Notes under the pieces: generated by a model | The model's input: the letters and a program-made list of their open reading frames with translations, nothing else | The model's database searches: none | Told to the model about the DNA's origin: nothing | In this document: positions 10,969-21,990 of the stretch, one piece after another | Layout: every line of letters starts with the position of its first letter | How positions within the stretch are numbered: the first letter of the stretch is position 1 | Origin: Colocasia esculenta | Lineage: Eukaryota; Streptophyta; Magnoliopsida; Alismatales; Araceae | NCBI GenBank assembly: GCA_014218235.1 | Contig: CM024758.1 | Coordinates: 76,518,206-76,582,205, forward strand | DNA length: 64,000 nt | Reading direction: 5' to 3' | Translations under genes and position numbers: made by a program

Positions 10969-11698
10969 TTCATTTTCTTAATCATAAGTTGTCATAGTGC
11001 TACTAGCAGTACTTTGGGAATGGGAGTTATCTTGAATGGCTGTTCAAAAGATGGGTTCTATTCTAGTGTTACTTTAACAAGTCTAGGAATCAGCATTTCA
11101 GTCCCATAATTGGTTATCATGTGTCACTGCACAGTCCACACTACATCAGTTTTGTGCCTCTCCACCCCTCAAGTTTTGGGTAGGTAGTTTGGTTCAATTT
11201 TGTGGTATGAAAGCTAGTTTTGCTCACTGGGCTCCTCCTTTGTGTGTGCATACGTATATATTCACAAAATAGATAGACAAATAAATAAATAGATCCATAA
11301 GGAAATTGACATCCTTAGGGATTGTCTGTAAACAAAGCACTGACATAGAAGGACTTCAGTCTTGTTGAAGCCTATGGTTTCCTCATTCATCCTTGGAACA
11401 TGGTCTGGGTTTCAACCAACAAATTGAGTTCGTTTTGCAATCTTGTTTGATTAAGAAAGATAAAGATCATGCCATGGTCTTTATTTCTTGTAACAGCATT
11501 AATATCATACAGCTTGGTCTTTGTTTCTTGTAAAAGCATTAATATCATACAGCTAGTTCTCTTGAAATTGCTTGTTTTTCATGTGCTTTACATTCTTGGT
11601 TCTTGCAATGGCATTAATGCCATACAACCTTGGTCTCTCGAAATTAATTGATAGCATTTATTTATCATTTTTTTAATGAGGGTTCATATATAATGCAG
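10969..11698 (+). other. Probable RAD54 intron DNA ending in splice acceptor
   Basis: Unique-looking AT-rich sequence without coding evidence, ending TAATGCAG at 11698, the acceptor for the first RAD54 exon in the window. Contains the tandem repeat at 11473-11645. Confidence 0.5.
11473..11645. repeat. Three tandem copies of a ~55-bp intronic repeat
   Basis: The string TTCTTGTAACAGCATTAAT followed by ATCATACAGCTTGGTCT recurs, with a third more diverged copy (TTCTTGCAATGGCATTAAT). Local duplication inside the presumed intron. Confidence 0.7.
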
Positions 11699-12007
11699 CT
11701 GATTTATGACACCATACGAAGTGGGAGTCCAGGGACTTATGGATTTGAGGACTGCCTTCGTTTTTTTCCTCCCGAGTTGTTCTCTGGAAGGTAGTATCCT
11801 CTGGACATATTACTATTATGTAAAAGCACAATTAAAGTTTTGCTTTCTCTTTTTTTTTTAACATTGTCATGTAGGTCTGGGTCATGGACAGGTGGTGATG
11901 GAATCTGGGTGGAATTATCTGGGAAAATGCAGGTCTTGGCACGGTTACTATCAAATCTACGTCAGAAAACTGATGATCGCATTGTTCTTGTATCAAACTA
12001 CACACAG
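11699..12007 (+). CDS. RAD54: RAD54 DNA repair ATPase, two internal exons (5' block)
   Basis: Exons 11699-11790 and 11875-12007 joined across a short GT-AG intron (11791-11874). The first encodes LIYDTIRSGSPGTYGFEDCL and RFFPPELFSG; the second SGSWTGGDGIWVELSGKM and LARLLSNLRQ, TDDRIVLVSNYTQ. This block, between the two RecA-like lobes and into helicase motif IV, is characteristic of plant RAD54, a SNF2-family dsDNA translocase that works with RAD51 in homologous recombination in the nucleus. The reading frame is open and the splice phases fit. The frame runs on directly into the exon at 48711, giving NYTQ-TLDLFVQLCRERRFP. The DEGH-containing N-terminal exons lie before the window. Another SNF2 protein is unlikely because the WTGGDG segment is RAD54-specific as I know the family. 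Confidence 0.88.
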
Positions 12008-12322
12008 GTATGGCAAGCCCTTGACAGCATGTAGGTAACCGTTGACATATGTATCACTTTTTTCCCTTTGTGTCTCTCAATATGACGAGTGTTCATGGTG
12101 AAATGCTGAAGGCTATTATGCAAGTCTTCTTTGACTTTGTCCTAGGTTTCTTTTGGACTTCGTGCAGAGCTACTTGATAAGACTTTCTATCTAAACCATT
12201 GTTCTAGGTCTCTTTTGTCCTAGGCAAGAACTGGGAAATAAATCACAAATTTAACAATGGGAGTGGTGGGAATGTTGTGCACACTGGAAATATACCTATT
12301 TCAAGCACCATGAACACCCATG

Positions 12323-12497
12323 CATGGAAGGCAGAATTGGCCGATCCAGATCGGGATCGGTCGATTTTGGATTGGATTGGCCATAGCCAATCCAAGCTGA
12401 TGCAGCCGATTCTGGCCATTTCGGATCGGGAATCGACCGATTTGGATTGGGATCGGCCTTGGCCGATTCCTGGGCCAATCTGTTCCTGCCTTCCATG
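12323..12497. mobile_element. 175-bp hAT MITE, TSD CACCCATG
   Basis: Perfect 8-bp duplication CACCCATG at 12315-12322 and 12498-12505. Ends CATGGAAGGCAGAATTGG and TTCCTGCCTTCCATG are inverted repeats; the interior is mostly CGATC/GGATCGG/GGCCGATTC motifs. No coding capacity. Confidence 0.93.
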
Positions 12498-12781
12498 CAC
12501 CCATGAGGGATGATCCATGTCCTGGTATAATGAAGATAAGAAGAGGAATGACATGGCATGCTTAATAATGAATACACCAATTCATTCTTCGAGTGCAAAT
12601 GAAAGAAAGAGATAAGTTGGCTTGGTTGCCTCTGATTGTCAAGAAAGTTCACCCCTTCTGAGGTGCTGATGCAGAGATGATGCTCACATACATAGAGTGA
12701 GCAGGGTTTGGCGCATCGGACCTGATCGGCTCGATTCGGGCGGATCGCACCGATCCGGTACTGGCGCATCGGGTTCGATTC

Positions 12782-12848
12782 GGCCGACACCCTTAAGGGT
12801 GTCGGCCAATGCGCTGCGAAAGGGACTGTACAGTCCCGATTCGCAGCG
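12782..12848. repeat. Two adjacent leader palindromes of hAT-2
   Basis: 12782-12807 is a perfect 26-bp palindrome centred on CCCTTAAGGG. 12812-12848 is CGCTGCGAA, then the perfect palindrome GGGACTGTACAGTCCC, then TTCGCAGCG. The second corresponds to the palindromes at 1277-1310 (hAT-1) and 21959-21990 (hAT-3). Confidence 0.85.
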
Positions 12849-13525
12849 TAGCAGGCCGCAAGCCCCTTTCTCCCCCCCGTTTTCAAGTTTTTCCAAGAAA
12901 AAACCCTAGATTTGCATGCCAGTCCACAAGTGGAGGCTTCCTACGTGAGTTTGCATCGATTTGGAGGTGGATTTGGAGGCATTCAAGCCTTGTTCTTCAA
13001 GTTTTTTGGAGGTTCTACAGGGCTTTGAAGGTAAGCCACCATATTTCTTCATTTTTCTATTTTTTTCTTGGTGTATGGGTTAGATCTTGTTGGGAAATGA
13101 TGTTGCAAGTGATTGGTGTACACTTGCAACCAATTCTCATCAAGATCTACAAGTTTTTCATGTAGATTTAAAGATTTTCCCCAATTTTTGAATTTCTGAA
13201 AAAAAATAAAAAATGTTAAAAACAAAAAAATGATAGGAATGTGTTGTATAACTTCTATATCATGGTTAGAACTTGATTCCATAAGAAGTTGAGCTATAAT
13301 TAAATTATGTTCCCGCATTATTAATAATTATTTTAAAATTAAAAAAATAATTAATAAAACTTGAAATTACAGAAAATGGCTATGGAGATGTGAATGGATT
13401 TCTATCATCATGTGATTCATATCTATGAAAGAAATTATTATATAAGAACATTTTCTTTTAGTGTTCAAATTCTGAAATTTGAATTAATTTACTGTTAATT
13501 TATTAAATTTTTTTTGTCCTTGTAG

Positions 13526-14014
13526 ATGGCACCGAAAAAGGGTTCTGATGATATTGGGTGACAGCATGGCATCATGTTGGAAAATAGGCACAACTTCAAG
13601 TGCAATTATTGTGGCTTTACGGGACAAGGAGGTGGGGTGTCCCGTTTGAAGAAGCACCTTGCTGGTGGTCGACTAGCAGGCTACCATGACGTGCAGGGGT
13701 GTAAAATGGTGCCGAGTGAAATTAAGAAGCTTATGATTGAACACCTTAAACGTGTTCGAGCAGATACAACAAGAAAGAGGGCGGATAAGGAGATGCAAGA
13801 GAGGATCATATCAGGAAGGGAACGAGATGAAGACATTGAGGATGAAGTAGAAATGTATGCAGAATATATGCCTGATCCTGATGTGCAGGAAAGGCGAGCC
13901 AGAGCACAGAGCAGGGCCGAGGCATGGGAAGGTGAACAAAGGGCAGCCCACAGAGTAAGTTTTCAGGGAGCTTAGCATGAGGCTGGCAGTGGCAGTGGCT
14001 CAGCGGTAGGGGGC
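13526..14014 (+). pseudogene. hAT-2 transposase, N-terminal part (BED zinc finger), nonsense mutated
   Basis: Follows the leader-intron acceptor CTTGTAG. The frame opens MAPKKGSDDIG and then hits TGA at 13559-13561 where hAT-3 has Trp (TGG), a G-to-A change. Beyond it a BED finger is intact: CNYCGFTGQGGGVSRLKKHL then the GGRLAGYHDVQGC cysteine. It continues IKKLMIEHLKRVRADT and a charged region; a second stop (TAG) is at 13973-13975. The Tat retrotransposon interrupts a run of Gly codons (SAVGG) at 14014; the gene resumes after 41216. The BED finger is expected to bind the element's ends. Non-functional as it stands. Confidence 0.85.
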
Positions 14015-14082
14015 TGTTGACATAAATATTTTTTTTTTTGCCAATACCCCATGGTGACATCATTGAAGGGTCATCTCCCTGA

Positions 14083-14318
14083 CATCATCGGTTAAGGATT
14101 CCCCCTAACCATGGTGACATCATCATGTGTCACCATCGGTTAAGGGGCTAACCGATGGTGACATCATTGTGTGTCACCATCGGTTAAGAGGCTAACCGAT
14201 GGTGACATCATCATGTGTCACCATCGGTAAGGCCCCCCTAACCGATGGTGACATCATGCGATGTCACCATCAGTTAGGCACCCCCTAACCGATGGTGACT
14301 CACCATCGGTTAGAGGGA
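14083..14318. promoter_or_regulatory. U3 palindromic array upstream of the TATA box
   Basis: Repeats of AACCGATGGTGACA, a 6-8 base loop, and TGTCACCATCGGTT, five to six units; each can form a ~14-bp hairpin or cruciform and contains TGACATCA-like bZIP-type cores. The 3' LTR copy (38120-38436) has about two extra units, so the array changes by whole units. The same palindrome core, with other loops, occurs at 8490-8765. A role as an enhancer is inferred. Confidence 0.75.
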
Positions 14319-14353
14319 CCCCCATCCATGCCCATGTAAGGGTGGCCTTCCCC

Positions 14354-14361
14354 TATAAAAG
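14354..14361 (+). promoter_or_regulatory. TATA box of the Tat 5' LTR
   Basis: TATAAAAG in CCCCTATAAAAGGCCCCC, about 35 bp after the last U3 palindrome. The identical box in the 3' LTR is at 38474-38481. Confidence 0.75.
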
Positions 14362-14929
14362 GCCCCCTATTCCCTTCAAGCGAAAGGGTCCCTCTCCCCC
14401 AGAAGGTCCAGGTTTTTGCGCTTGCGCAGTGTTTTTTTCTTCCCTTAAATCCCTGCTGCCAAAATCCAGAAAAATTGCAAAAAGCATTTTCTTGGTCCAA
14501 AATCCCTTCTCCACTGGTTCCTCCAATTCCTCTGCTTGGTGTGAAGGTGCTGGCCCTCCCTGGCTCGATGGAAAAGCGTGGAATGATCCGATAAAGAAGG
14601 AGAATCGGGAGATCGGCTCCATACGACACCGACGTCCCCTCTATTTCCCCTTCACGCGGAGCTAGCCTCCATGAAGGGTCTCTAAAAAATCATGTTCGTG
14701 GTCCCCGCCCCCACATCGAGCAAGCCTCTGTGGGGGAGATACCCTTCGGGATTTAAATACCATCCATATCGAGCAAGACTCTATGGATATACGATATTTA
14801 AATACCCTTGTTCTCGTGCTCTAAATGCCTCCATATCGAGCAAGACTCTATGGGTATGCGCATTTAGATGCATATGTTCTCCCCGCCCGTCGAGCATGAC
14901 TCCGGGATGGTGGATCTTGTGCTTATATG

Positions 14930-16290
14930 TATATGTTTCCTAGAGGAGATTCTGCCCGAGAACATGTTCGTATATTCACAAATTTGTGTTCATATGTATA
15001 TGTTTCTTAAAGGAAACTCTGCCCAAGCGGAGATACCGCCCAAGAACATATCCATAGAATCGCAAATTTGTGCTTGTACATATATGTTTCTTAGGGGAAA
15101 CTCTGTTTAAGCAAAATCTCCGTCCAAGAACATATCCATATAACTACAAACTCGTGTTTATATGTATATGTTTCTTAGAGGAGACTCTGCCCAAGCGGAG
15201 ATTCTGCCCAAGAACATATTCGTATAATCACAAATTTGTGTTCATATGTATATGTCTCTTAAAGGAGACTCTGCCCACGCAGAGATACCTTTCTTGAAGG
15301 AGACTCTGCCTAAGCAGAGATACCGCCCGAGAGCATATCCATAGAATTGCAAATTTGTGCATGTATGTATATGTTTCTTAAGGAGGGACTCTGTCTGAGC
15401 AAAAGCTCCGTCTAGGAACATATCCATATAACTACAAACTCGTGCTTATATGTGTATGCTTCTTAGAGGAGACTCTGCCCAAGCGGAGATTCTGCCCAAG
15501 AACATATTCGTATAATCACAAATTTGTGTTCATATGTATATGTCTCTTAAAGGAGATTGCCCACGCAGAGATACCTTTTGTGAAGGAGACTCTGCCTAAG
15601 CAGAGATACTGCCCGAGAACATATCCATAGAATCGCAATTTGTGCTTATATATGTGTTTCTTAGGGGAGACTCTGCCCAAGCAAAGGTTCTGCCTGAGAG
15701 CATATCCATATATTCACAAACCCGTGCCATATGTATATGTTTTTCTTGAGGACACTCTGCCCAAGCGGAGGTTCTACTCGAAAACATACTCGTATGTTCA
15801 CAACTCTGTGCCTATATGCATATATTTCCTAAAGGAAACTCTGCTCAAGCGGAGACTCTGCCGGAAATACGTCCATATATTCACAAATATTGTGCTTATA
15901 TGTATGTTTCCTTAAAGGAAACTCTGCCCAAGCGGAGGTTCTGTCCCGGAAAATATCCATATATTTACATAAAGTTGTGTTCATATGTGTATACTCTCGG
16001 GGAGAAACTCTGCTTAAATGGAGATCCTGCCAAAAATATATCCATATGTTCACGGATATGCGTTCATGTGAATATGTCTTTTAAAGGAAACTCTGCATAA
16101 GTAGGGGTTTTACCCAAAAGCATATCCATATGTCCATAAATACATATGTACATATGTACATATTTCAAGGGGACACTCTGTCTATACAGGGACTCTCCCC
16201 TAAAATCAATACAATCATATGTACATTAAACTCATACTCATATGTTTGCGTAATAATTCTGCCCATGCGGGAGTGTTGCCCAAATTCGCA
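14930..16290 (+). repeat. ~84-bp tandem array in the R/U5 part of the Tat LTR
   Basis: About sixteen units of 70-88 bp, each with CTCTGCCCAAGCGGAG (a 6-bp hairpin stem with a CCAA loop), then AGAACATATYCATA, CACAAATTTGTG and CATATGTATATGT. Present in both LTRs and, inverted, at 7290-7935. It should be transcribed, placing many small hairpins in the RNA leader. Confidence 0.85.
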
Positions 16291-16904
16291 ACACACACAA
16301 ATTCTAGATCAATTCACGGGTATACACCCGTTCACTTTTTAAATCTTATATCAAATCCTCAAAAGGAAATTCATACTCTTTTCAAAGAAAATTCAAAAGC
16401 AAACCGCATATCCAAATACTAAATGGATCTACGGGTATACACCCGTTCTCTCCTCCAAATCATATTTTGATTTCCAAAAAGGAGGATTCATACTCTTCAA
16501 AATGAGATGTTTCCCTCTAAGCAAATGCTCTCTTTCAAAACAAAATATTTCAAAAGGACAAATCCTTTTCCTTAGATCTAAATCCCTTTTGTCGACAATA
16601 ATAAAGGAGGAAACATTGTATTGGAATTTTCTAGAAAATGCATATTTTCTCGACCTTGCTATGAATGATATCCGGGTTAAAACTGATGTTGAAATAACAT
16701 AAATGGCTTTTAACTCGATGTAAATAAAACATCGATTCCGATCGATGGAGACAGGGGTCCAGCACATGCTACCCTAACCGCCTGATAAGTATAGACACGT
16801 GGCTTAAGAAGTTCAGATTACAAAACGGCGCACTCGTCCGTTCCACGGACATCAAATTTTCTTCTCCGCACCGCGCGGACCCTTACTTCTGTCTGTTAAA
16901 CAGG

Positions 16905-16917
16905 CTGGCACGCCCGG
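16905..16917 (+). other. Primer-binding-site-like copy inside the 5' LTR
   Basis: CTGGCACGCCCGG here exactly equals the sequence directly after the LTR end (17151-17163), and both are preceded by ACAG. The corresponding site in the 3' LTR (about 41035-41050) is mutated. See findings. Confidence 0.6.
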
Positions 16918-17039
16918 CAAGGCAAAGATAAATAAACAAAAATCAAATCAAACTCAAACTCCATATGAAAATAAAATTATACCATACCACAAAACCCCAT
17001 ATACCTATATCTCCCCATATATTTCCCATACATACGTAT

Positions 17040-17040
<1 letters not shown>

Positions 17041-17122
<82 letters not shown>
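17041..17122. repeat. (CA)n(TA)n microsatellite near the LTR end
   Basis: A CACACA run followed by about 70 bases of alternating TA. The 3' LTR has only a short version (41171-41190), so it expanded or contracted after insertion, or is mis-assembled. Confidence 0.9.
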
Positions 17123-17126
<4 letters not shown>

Positions 17127-17149
17127 CAGATCTTTTCCGCGTGTCCACA

Positions 17150-17170
17150 GCTGGCACGCCCGGTGGGACC
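17150..17170 (+). other. Putative primer binding site of the Tat element
   Basis: GCTGGCACGCCCGGTGGGAC starts immediately after the CA of the 5' LTR, where the tRNA primer anneals. I could not match it to a particular tRNA from memory; position is the main evidence. Confidence 0.6.
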
Positions 17171-18226
17171 CTTTCTCACCATTCATAGCAAAAAGGTCGA
17201 GATATATGCATTTCTTATGAGAATTCTAATACTGATGTTTTTCCTTGAAGGTACTCGGACAATCAAAAAGCAAACTCAAATGTTGGAGATGGCTGTCACT
17301 TATGGACCTCGTCGTCAACAACCACACCAGGTTCGGCTACCTGGCAACTCCGATTGTATCCGGAGATTTCCCAGCAATCGTCGGATCCCCTTTCTTCCTA
17401 GGGGTGGTTCCGGCCCATCAAGAGGAGGGTGCTACTCAAAAGTCTCCCTCCACCAAATCAACAAAGAAGACTGGCAGAAACTATGAACATGTCAAAACTC
17501 GTCCTGCTACCATCAACAGGGGCCCCAAATGCCCTCAAAAAATGATGTTGTCAAAGGGGTCAAACCCCATTCAACTCAAGTTCGGACCTACTCGGTCCAC
17601 ATGATTTCATCCGCCATTGTAGCTCCGTCTCCTCACAACGGGGGCAAAACAAAAATCACAAAAGCAAAAGGTCGTCTGTTGCCACCTCAAGATCCGGTAA
17701 ATCCATCATGGACGGAAGCCTGTAGGTGCGGCTCGACGGAAGCCAACCTATCATCCCACGTGATAGGTGTGTTCCAACAATTCTAGCCACGAACCGCTTC
17801 TCAGTTCTGCGGTGGTTCCGAGGAAAATAAGAAGACTCCAAGGTGGAAGCCGGTGTCAAGCAAAAGACCCAACGATCCGCCAAGTTCAAATAAATCTGGG
17901 TTCCCAAAAGGGAGGCCCAAAAGCTCAAGAAGACTCAAACAAATGCATCAAAGGTGTTTGGCAAGAGAAGCAATACCAAATATGCTTCTCTTCAACATGA
18001 TGAATCCAAACACCTCCAAGGACAAAAAAAAGGAAAAGGGTATACAAGAAATCAAATTATACTCCTCAAGGCCCGGAGAATATCGGGTAGTCAAAGAAAA
18101 TTCAACTTATCAACTCAAACCCCGCGTATCGATCTTTGATCGTATACCGTGAATCTCAGTATTTGATAGGCTGGGGGCAATTCCTAGTGCCAGTACCCGC
18201 AAGGGAAAATTATCAAGTAATGTCGG
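17171..18226 (+). other. Tat leader / possible decayed ORF1 region
   Basis: Between the primer site and gag. Ogre-type elements often have an extra reading frame here. A frame at 17245-17604 encodes a basic, low-similarity peptide (RFGYLATPIVSGDFPAIVG) and further basic fragments follow to 18150, but none extends through. I see no known domain. Confidence 0.4.
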
Positions 18227-18545
18227 ATGACGACAAATATCAAGTCTCAAATGGCCATGCTCTTAAATGAAATAAGGCAACTTGAAATAAGGCAACTGAC
18301 AACTTCAAGCCTTCGGCATTCTATGGAGCCAGTCTCTACTCAAAATCAGCAACATATTCAGCATTCAGATGGGTCTGCCCCGACAAATCATCCGACAGCT
18401 TCTATAACTGGTCTTTTTCCTCAAACTATGGGTCAGGATATCATTGATCCATCTAATATTATGCCTCCTCAAACAGAAACAATTCAAGGTGTTGCCATAC
18501 AAAGGCATGAGATACAGAAGATTATCCAAGATATGTTCGCTCAGC

Positions 18546-19850
18546 CATGGTTTGTCATGGCGGGGCGAATCGGCCCGATTCCCCCGAATCGGAGCGGATC
18601 AGGGGCGGGCCGAGTTGTGATCCGCATGGATCCGCCGCCTGGCCGCGAATCGAGTGGATCCGATGCGATCCGATCCGATCCGATTCGCAGATCCGCCACG
18701 ATCCGATCCCTGATTCGCCCCGATTCGTCTGATACCTCTTCAGGCAGGGTTGTCACTTGTCAGGAGTTAGGGCTCAGGATCCTCTTCAGGCAGGGTTGTC
18801 AGGATCCCCTTATTTACCTGAATATCATTTAAGTAAATGTTACATTTACTTAAGATATTACATGTAAATAAGGAAATACCCCCCATTTGAATCCAATAAA
18901 AATATCAAAAAATCATATCTCTTACCAATAAAAAGTCAACTCTCCCACCGAAGAAGAAAATCGCGATTTCGATGATTTTAGCGAAATGCTAACTTTTTAA
19001 TCTCTCATAATTTGGTATATCTAAAAATTTGATAATTCAAATAAACCATATGGAACACTAAAAATTCAAAGTCCGGTAAAAAAGTCAAACGTGCATGTGA
19101 CTTCTCCAAGGGAGCCTCTCTCCTACTGACAGCACTTACTCTGCTCCAGGCATCTTAAGATTTGGTCAAACTTAAGCTATCATCACCTAAACTCATGAGA
19201 TTTTTCACTTTCTAATTGAAAAGAAACTAGAAAGTGACAATTCTCATGAGTTTGAGTGATGATAGTTTAGGTTTGACCAAATCTTAAGAGGTCTCAAACA
19301 GACTAAAGTACTGTCAGTAGGAGAGCGGCTCCCTTGGAGAAGTCACATGCACATTTGACTTTTTTTACCGGACTTTGGATTTTTAGTGTTCCATATGGTT
19401 TATTTGAATTATCAAATTTTTAGATAGACCAAATTATGAGAGATTAAAAAGTTAACATTTCGCTAAAATCATCGAAATCGCGATTTTCTTCTTCGGTGGG
19501 AGAGTTGATTTTTATTGGTAAGAGATATGATTTTTTGATATTTTTATTGGATTTAAATGGGGGGTACTTCTTTATTTACATGTAATATCTTAAGTAAATG
19601 AAACAATAAATTATAACATTTACTTAAATGATATTCAGGTAAATAAGGGGATCCTGACAACCCTGCCTGAAGAGGATCCTGAGCCCTGACTCCTGACAAC
19701 CCTACATGACACACATACATAAATATAATATATATAATAATCATATGCGAATCGGACTCGATTCTGGGCGAATCGGACTCGATTCTGGGCGAATCGGATC
19801 GCATCAGGGCGAATCCGATTCGCCCCGAATCGGCGATACGTCAAACCTTG
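18546..19850. mobile_element. 1.3-kb non-autonomous hAT in Tat gag, TSD CGCTCAGC
   Basis: Perfect 8-bp duplication CGCTCAGC at 18538-18545 and 19851-19858. Ends CATGGTTTGTC and GACAAACC-type GTCAAACCTTG are inverted repeats of the hAT-3 type, with GAATCGG/GGATCCG subterminal arrays on both sides. The middle is a 0.96-kb foldback element. No coding capacity. Confidence 0.93.
18746..19703. repeat. Foldback (long inverted repeat) element, copy 1
   Basis: Two arms of about 470 bp pair almost along their full length around a 13-base spacer (19215-19227). Outer arm ends carry AGGGTTGTC and GGCTCAGGATCCTCTTCAGG; the inner arms carry AAAATCGCGATTTCG and GTCAAACGTGCAT. It would form a very long hairpin RNA if transcribed. 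No transposase. Related copies at 46641-47440 and 52645-53084. Confidence 0.92.
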
Positions 19851-21958
19851 CGCTCAGCAGAGCGAAGGTATTCAAGTGGCAGATCTATACTCTGTTCCAT
19901 ATCCAGTACATCATCAATTCAAGAAGCTGCCAGAGACATGCCCTAAAGTCCCAAAACTACCAAAGGTTAATGGACATGGGTCACCACTGGAGCATGTGGC
20001 ACATTATATTATTGCCTTGGGTGAACTCGCCACTGACGAATCATATCTTCTCAGATATTTTGCGACTTTCTTGACTGAAGTCGCATTTCAATGGTATTCA
20101 AAACTCAAGCCCAACTCAGTTACTGATTGGGCAGATATGCAAAAGAAATTCCTTGACCGAAACGGCTGAAAGGAAGGTCTCTCTCGCCGAGCTATGTTCT
20201 CTCAAACAAAAGAAAGGGGAATCGGCAATCGACTTCATCAAAAGGTGGAGAGAGTTTAGCATGAAATGCAACAACCCTCCCGCTCAAGAAGATGCAATCC
20301 CTATTTGCCGAAGAGGCCTCATATCAACAATCAACGAGAAACTCTTGGGAGCAAATATCAAGAGTTTCGATCAATTGAATTCTACAGTAGCAGAAATTGA
20401 GATGTTCCTAGTCGAACAAATGGCTCATACATCTTATAAAGGTAAGCTCCCCAAAGAGCGCAAGCAGCCAGCAAAGGAGGTCAATGTCATCGACTTCTCA
20501 CCTGGCAATGAAGTAAAGGGGGCAATAATCTCTCCTGTCCCAAAGAAGAAATCAGAAACTAAAGCTCCAGTGCCATCATTGGCGGAGCGCATGAAGGCTC
20601 CTTATTCTTTCAAGAAGGAGCATACCAAGAGGCTCTTTGATCTCTGCCTTGACAACCAATTGATATCACTGCCAGAACCAAAGAAGCTGGCAGATGTCAG
20701 CAAAATCAATCAGCCCAATTATTGCCCGTATCACCGTATGGTGGGGCATCCAATTGAAGATTGTTATGTCTTCAAAAATGAGGTCCAGAAAATGATCCAA
20801 GAAGGTCTCATATCTATGCAAACTGGTCTGGTTGATCCTCCTCAGCCTCATGCTTGGGATCGACCAGGGCAATCTGTCAATGTCATATATATGACAGAAC
20901 TTGCAACAAATTCAAATCATACTGAGGTCGATCCTCCATGCGATCCTCCTCAAAATAATTCAGGAGCTCATTCTCCACCAAGATCAAGACATGATCCACA
21001 TAGAATAATGAGAAGAGTCCAAAGGCAAATCCAACGACTCCAACAAGGCCAGCAAGAATTGCGCCAAATTGTGCAAGGCGTGGAAAGACGGCAGGATACT
21101 CCTGCTCAGGTACCCTGCACTTTACAAATCGCTCCTATGCATACACAAATATATCCGGAGCCGTCTCCTATGTCGCCATATGCAGACTCGATGGGGTGGC
21201 TACCTGAAGGTCCTTCAACTCCTGTCGAGCCGGCAAGATTATATTCTTTCCCTCGACATCAAACTTTCTCGCTCTTCCGGTTATGCCTTCAATCCGGATT
21301 GATGAATTATTCAGCTCCGGCAGAGATATTAGCCAACTATTGCCCATATCATCAAATGATGGGTCATAGCATTGAAGACTGCATAAGATTCAAAGATGAT
21401 GTCCAGAGGCTAATTGGACAAGGGTTAATTGACCTGGGTATTCATCGGGTCAACCCTCCACAACCTCATACTCAACAACCACCAAATGGACCAGCTAACC
21501 TTGGATCCCATTCGGTGAATGTCATCAATGCATCATCATCTTCTGGTCCTCCCCAGTCAACACAGGAGGACCTTTCAAATCCATATTTATCCAGTCAATG
21601 GTATACAGATGCACGTCCTCTACAACAGCACTCGTTTGCTATAAAGAACACCAAGCTTATATTTGATAATCTCAGAAGGCAAGAGCTAGTTCAGGTGTTT
21701 CAACCAGCACCTTATATCTTCAAAAATGAAAAGGAGATGTATGAATACTGTGAATATCATTCTAGGGCATGGTTTTGCACGGCGGAGCGAATCGGCTCGA
21801 TTCGCCCGCATCGGAGCGAATCGACGCCGGCCCGTAAGTGTGATCCGCCTGGATCCGCCGACCGCCAGGGAATCGACCGGATCCGCCTCGCTCCGGCCCG
21901 ATTCGCCCGGCCCGACCCGCTCCGCTTCGCCCCGCCCCGTAAGAAACCCCCGATGCCC

Positions 21959-21990
21959 TGCGAATCGAGACTGTGCAGTCCCGATTCGCA
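21959..21990. repeat. Leader palindrome of hAT-3
   Basis: TGCGAATCGAGACTG and CAGTCCCGATTCGCA around a TG centre, an imperfect 32-bp inverted repeat matching those of hAT-1 and hAT-2 in position. Confidence 0.85.

Larger units (their letters stand above)
14015..17149 (+). repeat. 5' LTR of the Tat element
   Basis: 3,135 bp from TGTTGACATAAAT to GTGTCCACA. Layout: poly-T tract, palindromic U3 array, TATA box (14354), GC-rich R region, GAGCAAGACTCTATGG motifs, a long ~84-bp tandem array, and an AT-rich end with a (TA)n tract. By eye it is highly similar to the 3' LTR, with indels in the arrays and the microsatellite. Confidence 0.95.

Noticed and set aside
14083..14318. CRISPR-like array of palindromic repeats
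   Set aside because: Repeats lie inside an LTR, spacers are conserved between both LTRs, and the organism is a plant.
16965..17486. 173-residue frame with a long Tyr-Ile run
   Set aside because: Caused by the (TA)n microsatellite at the LTR end running into the primer site and leader.
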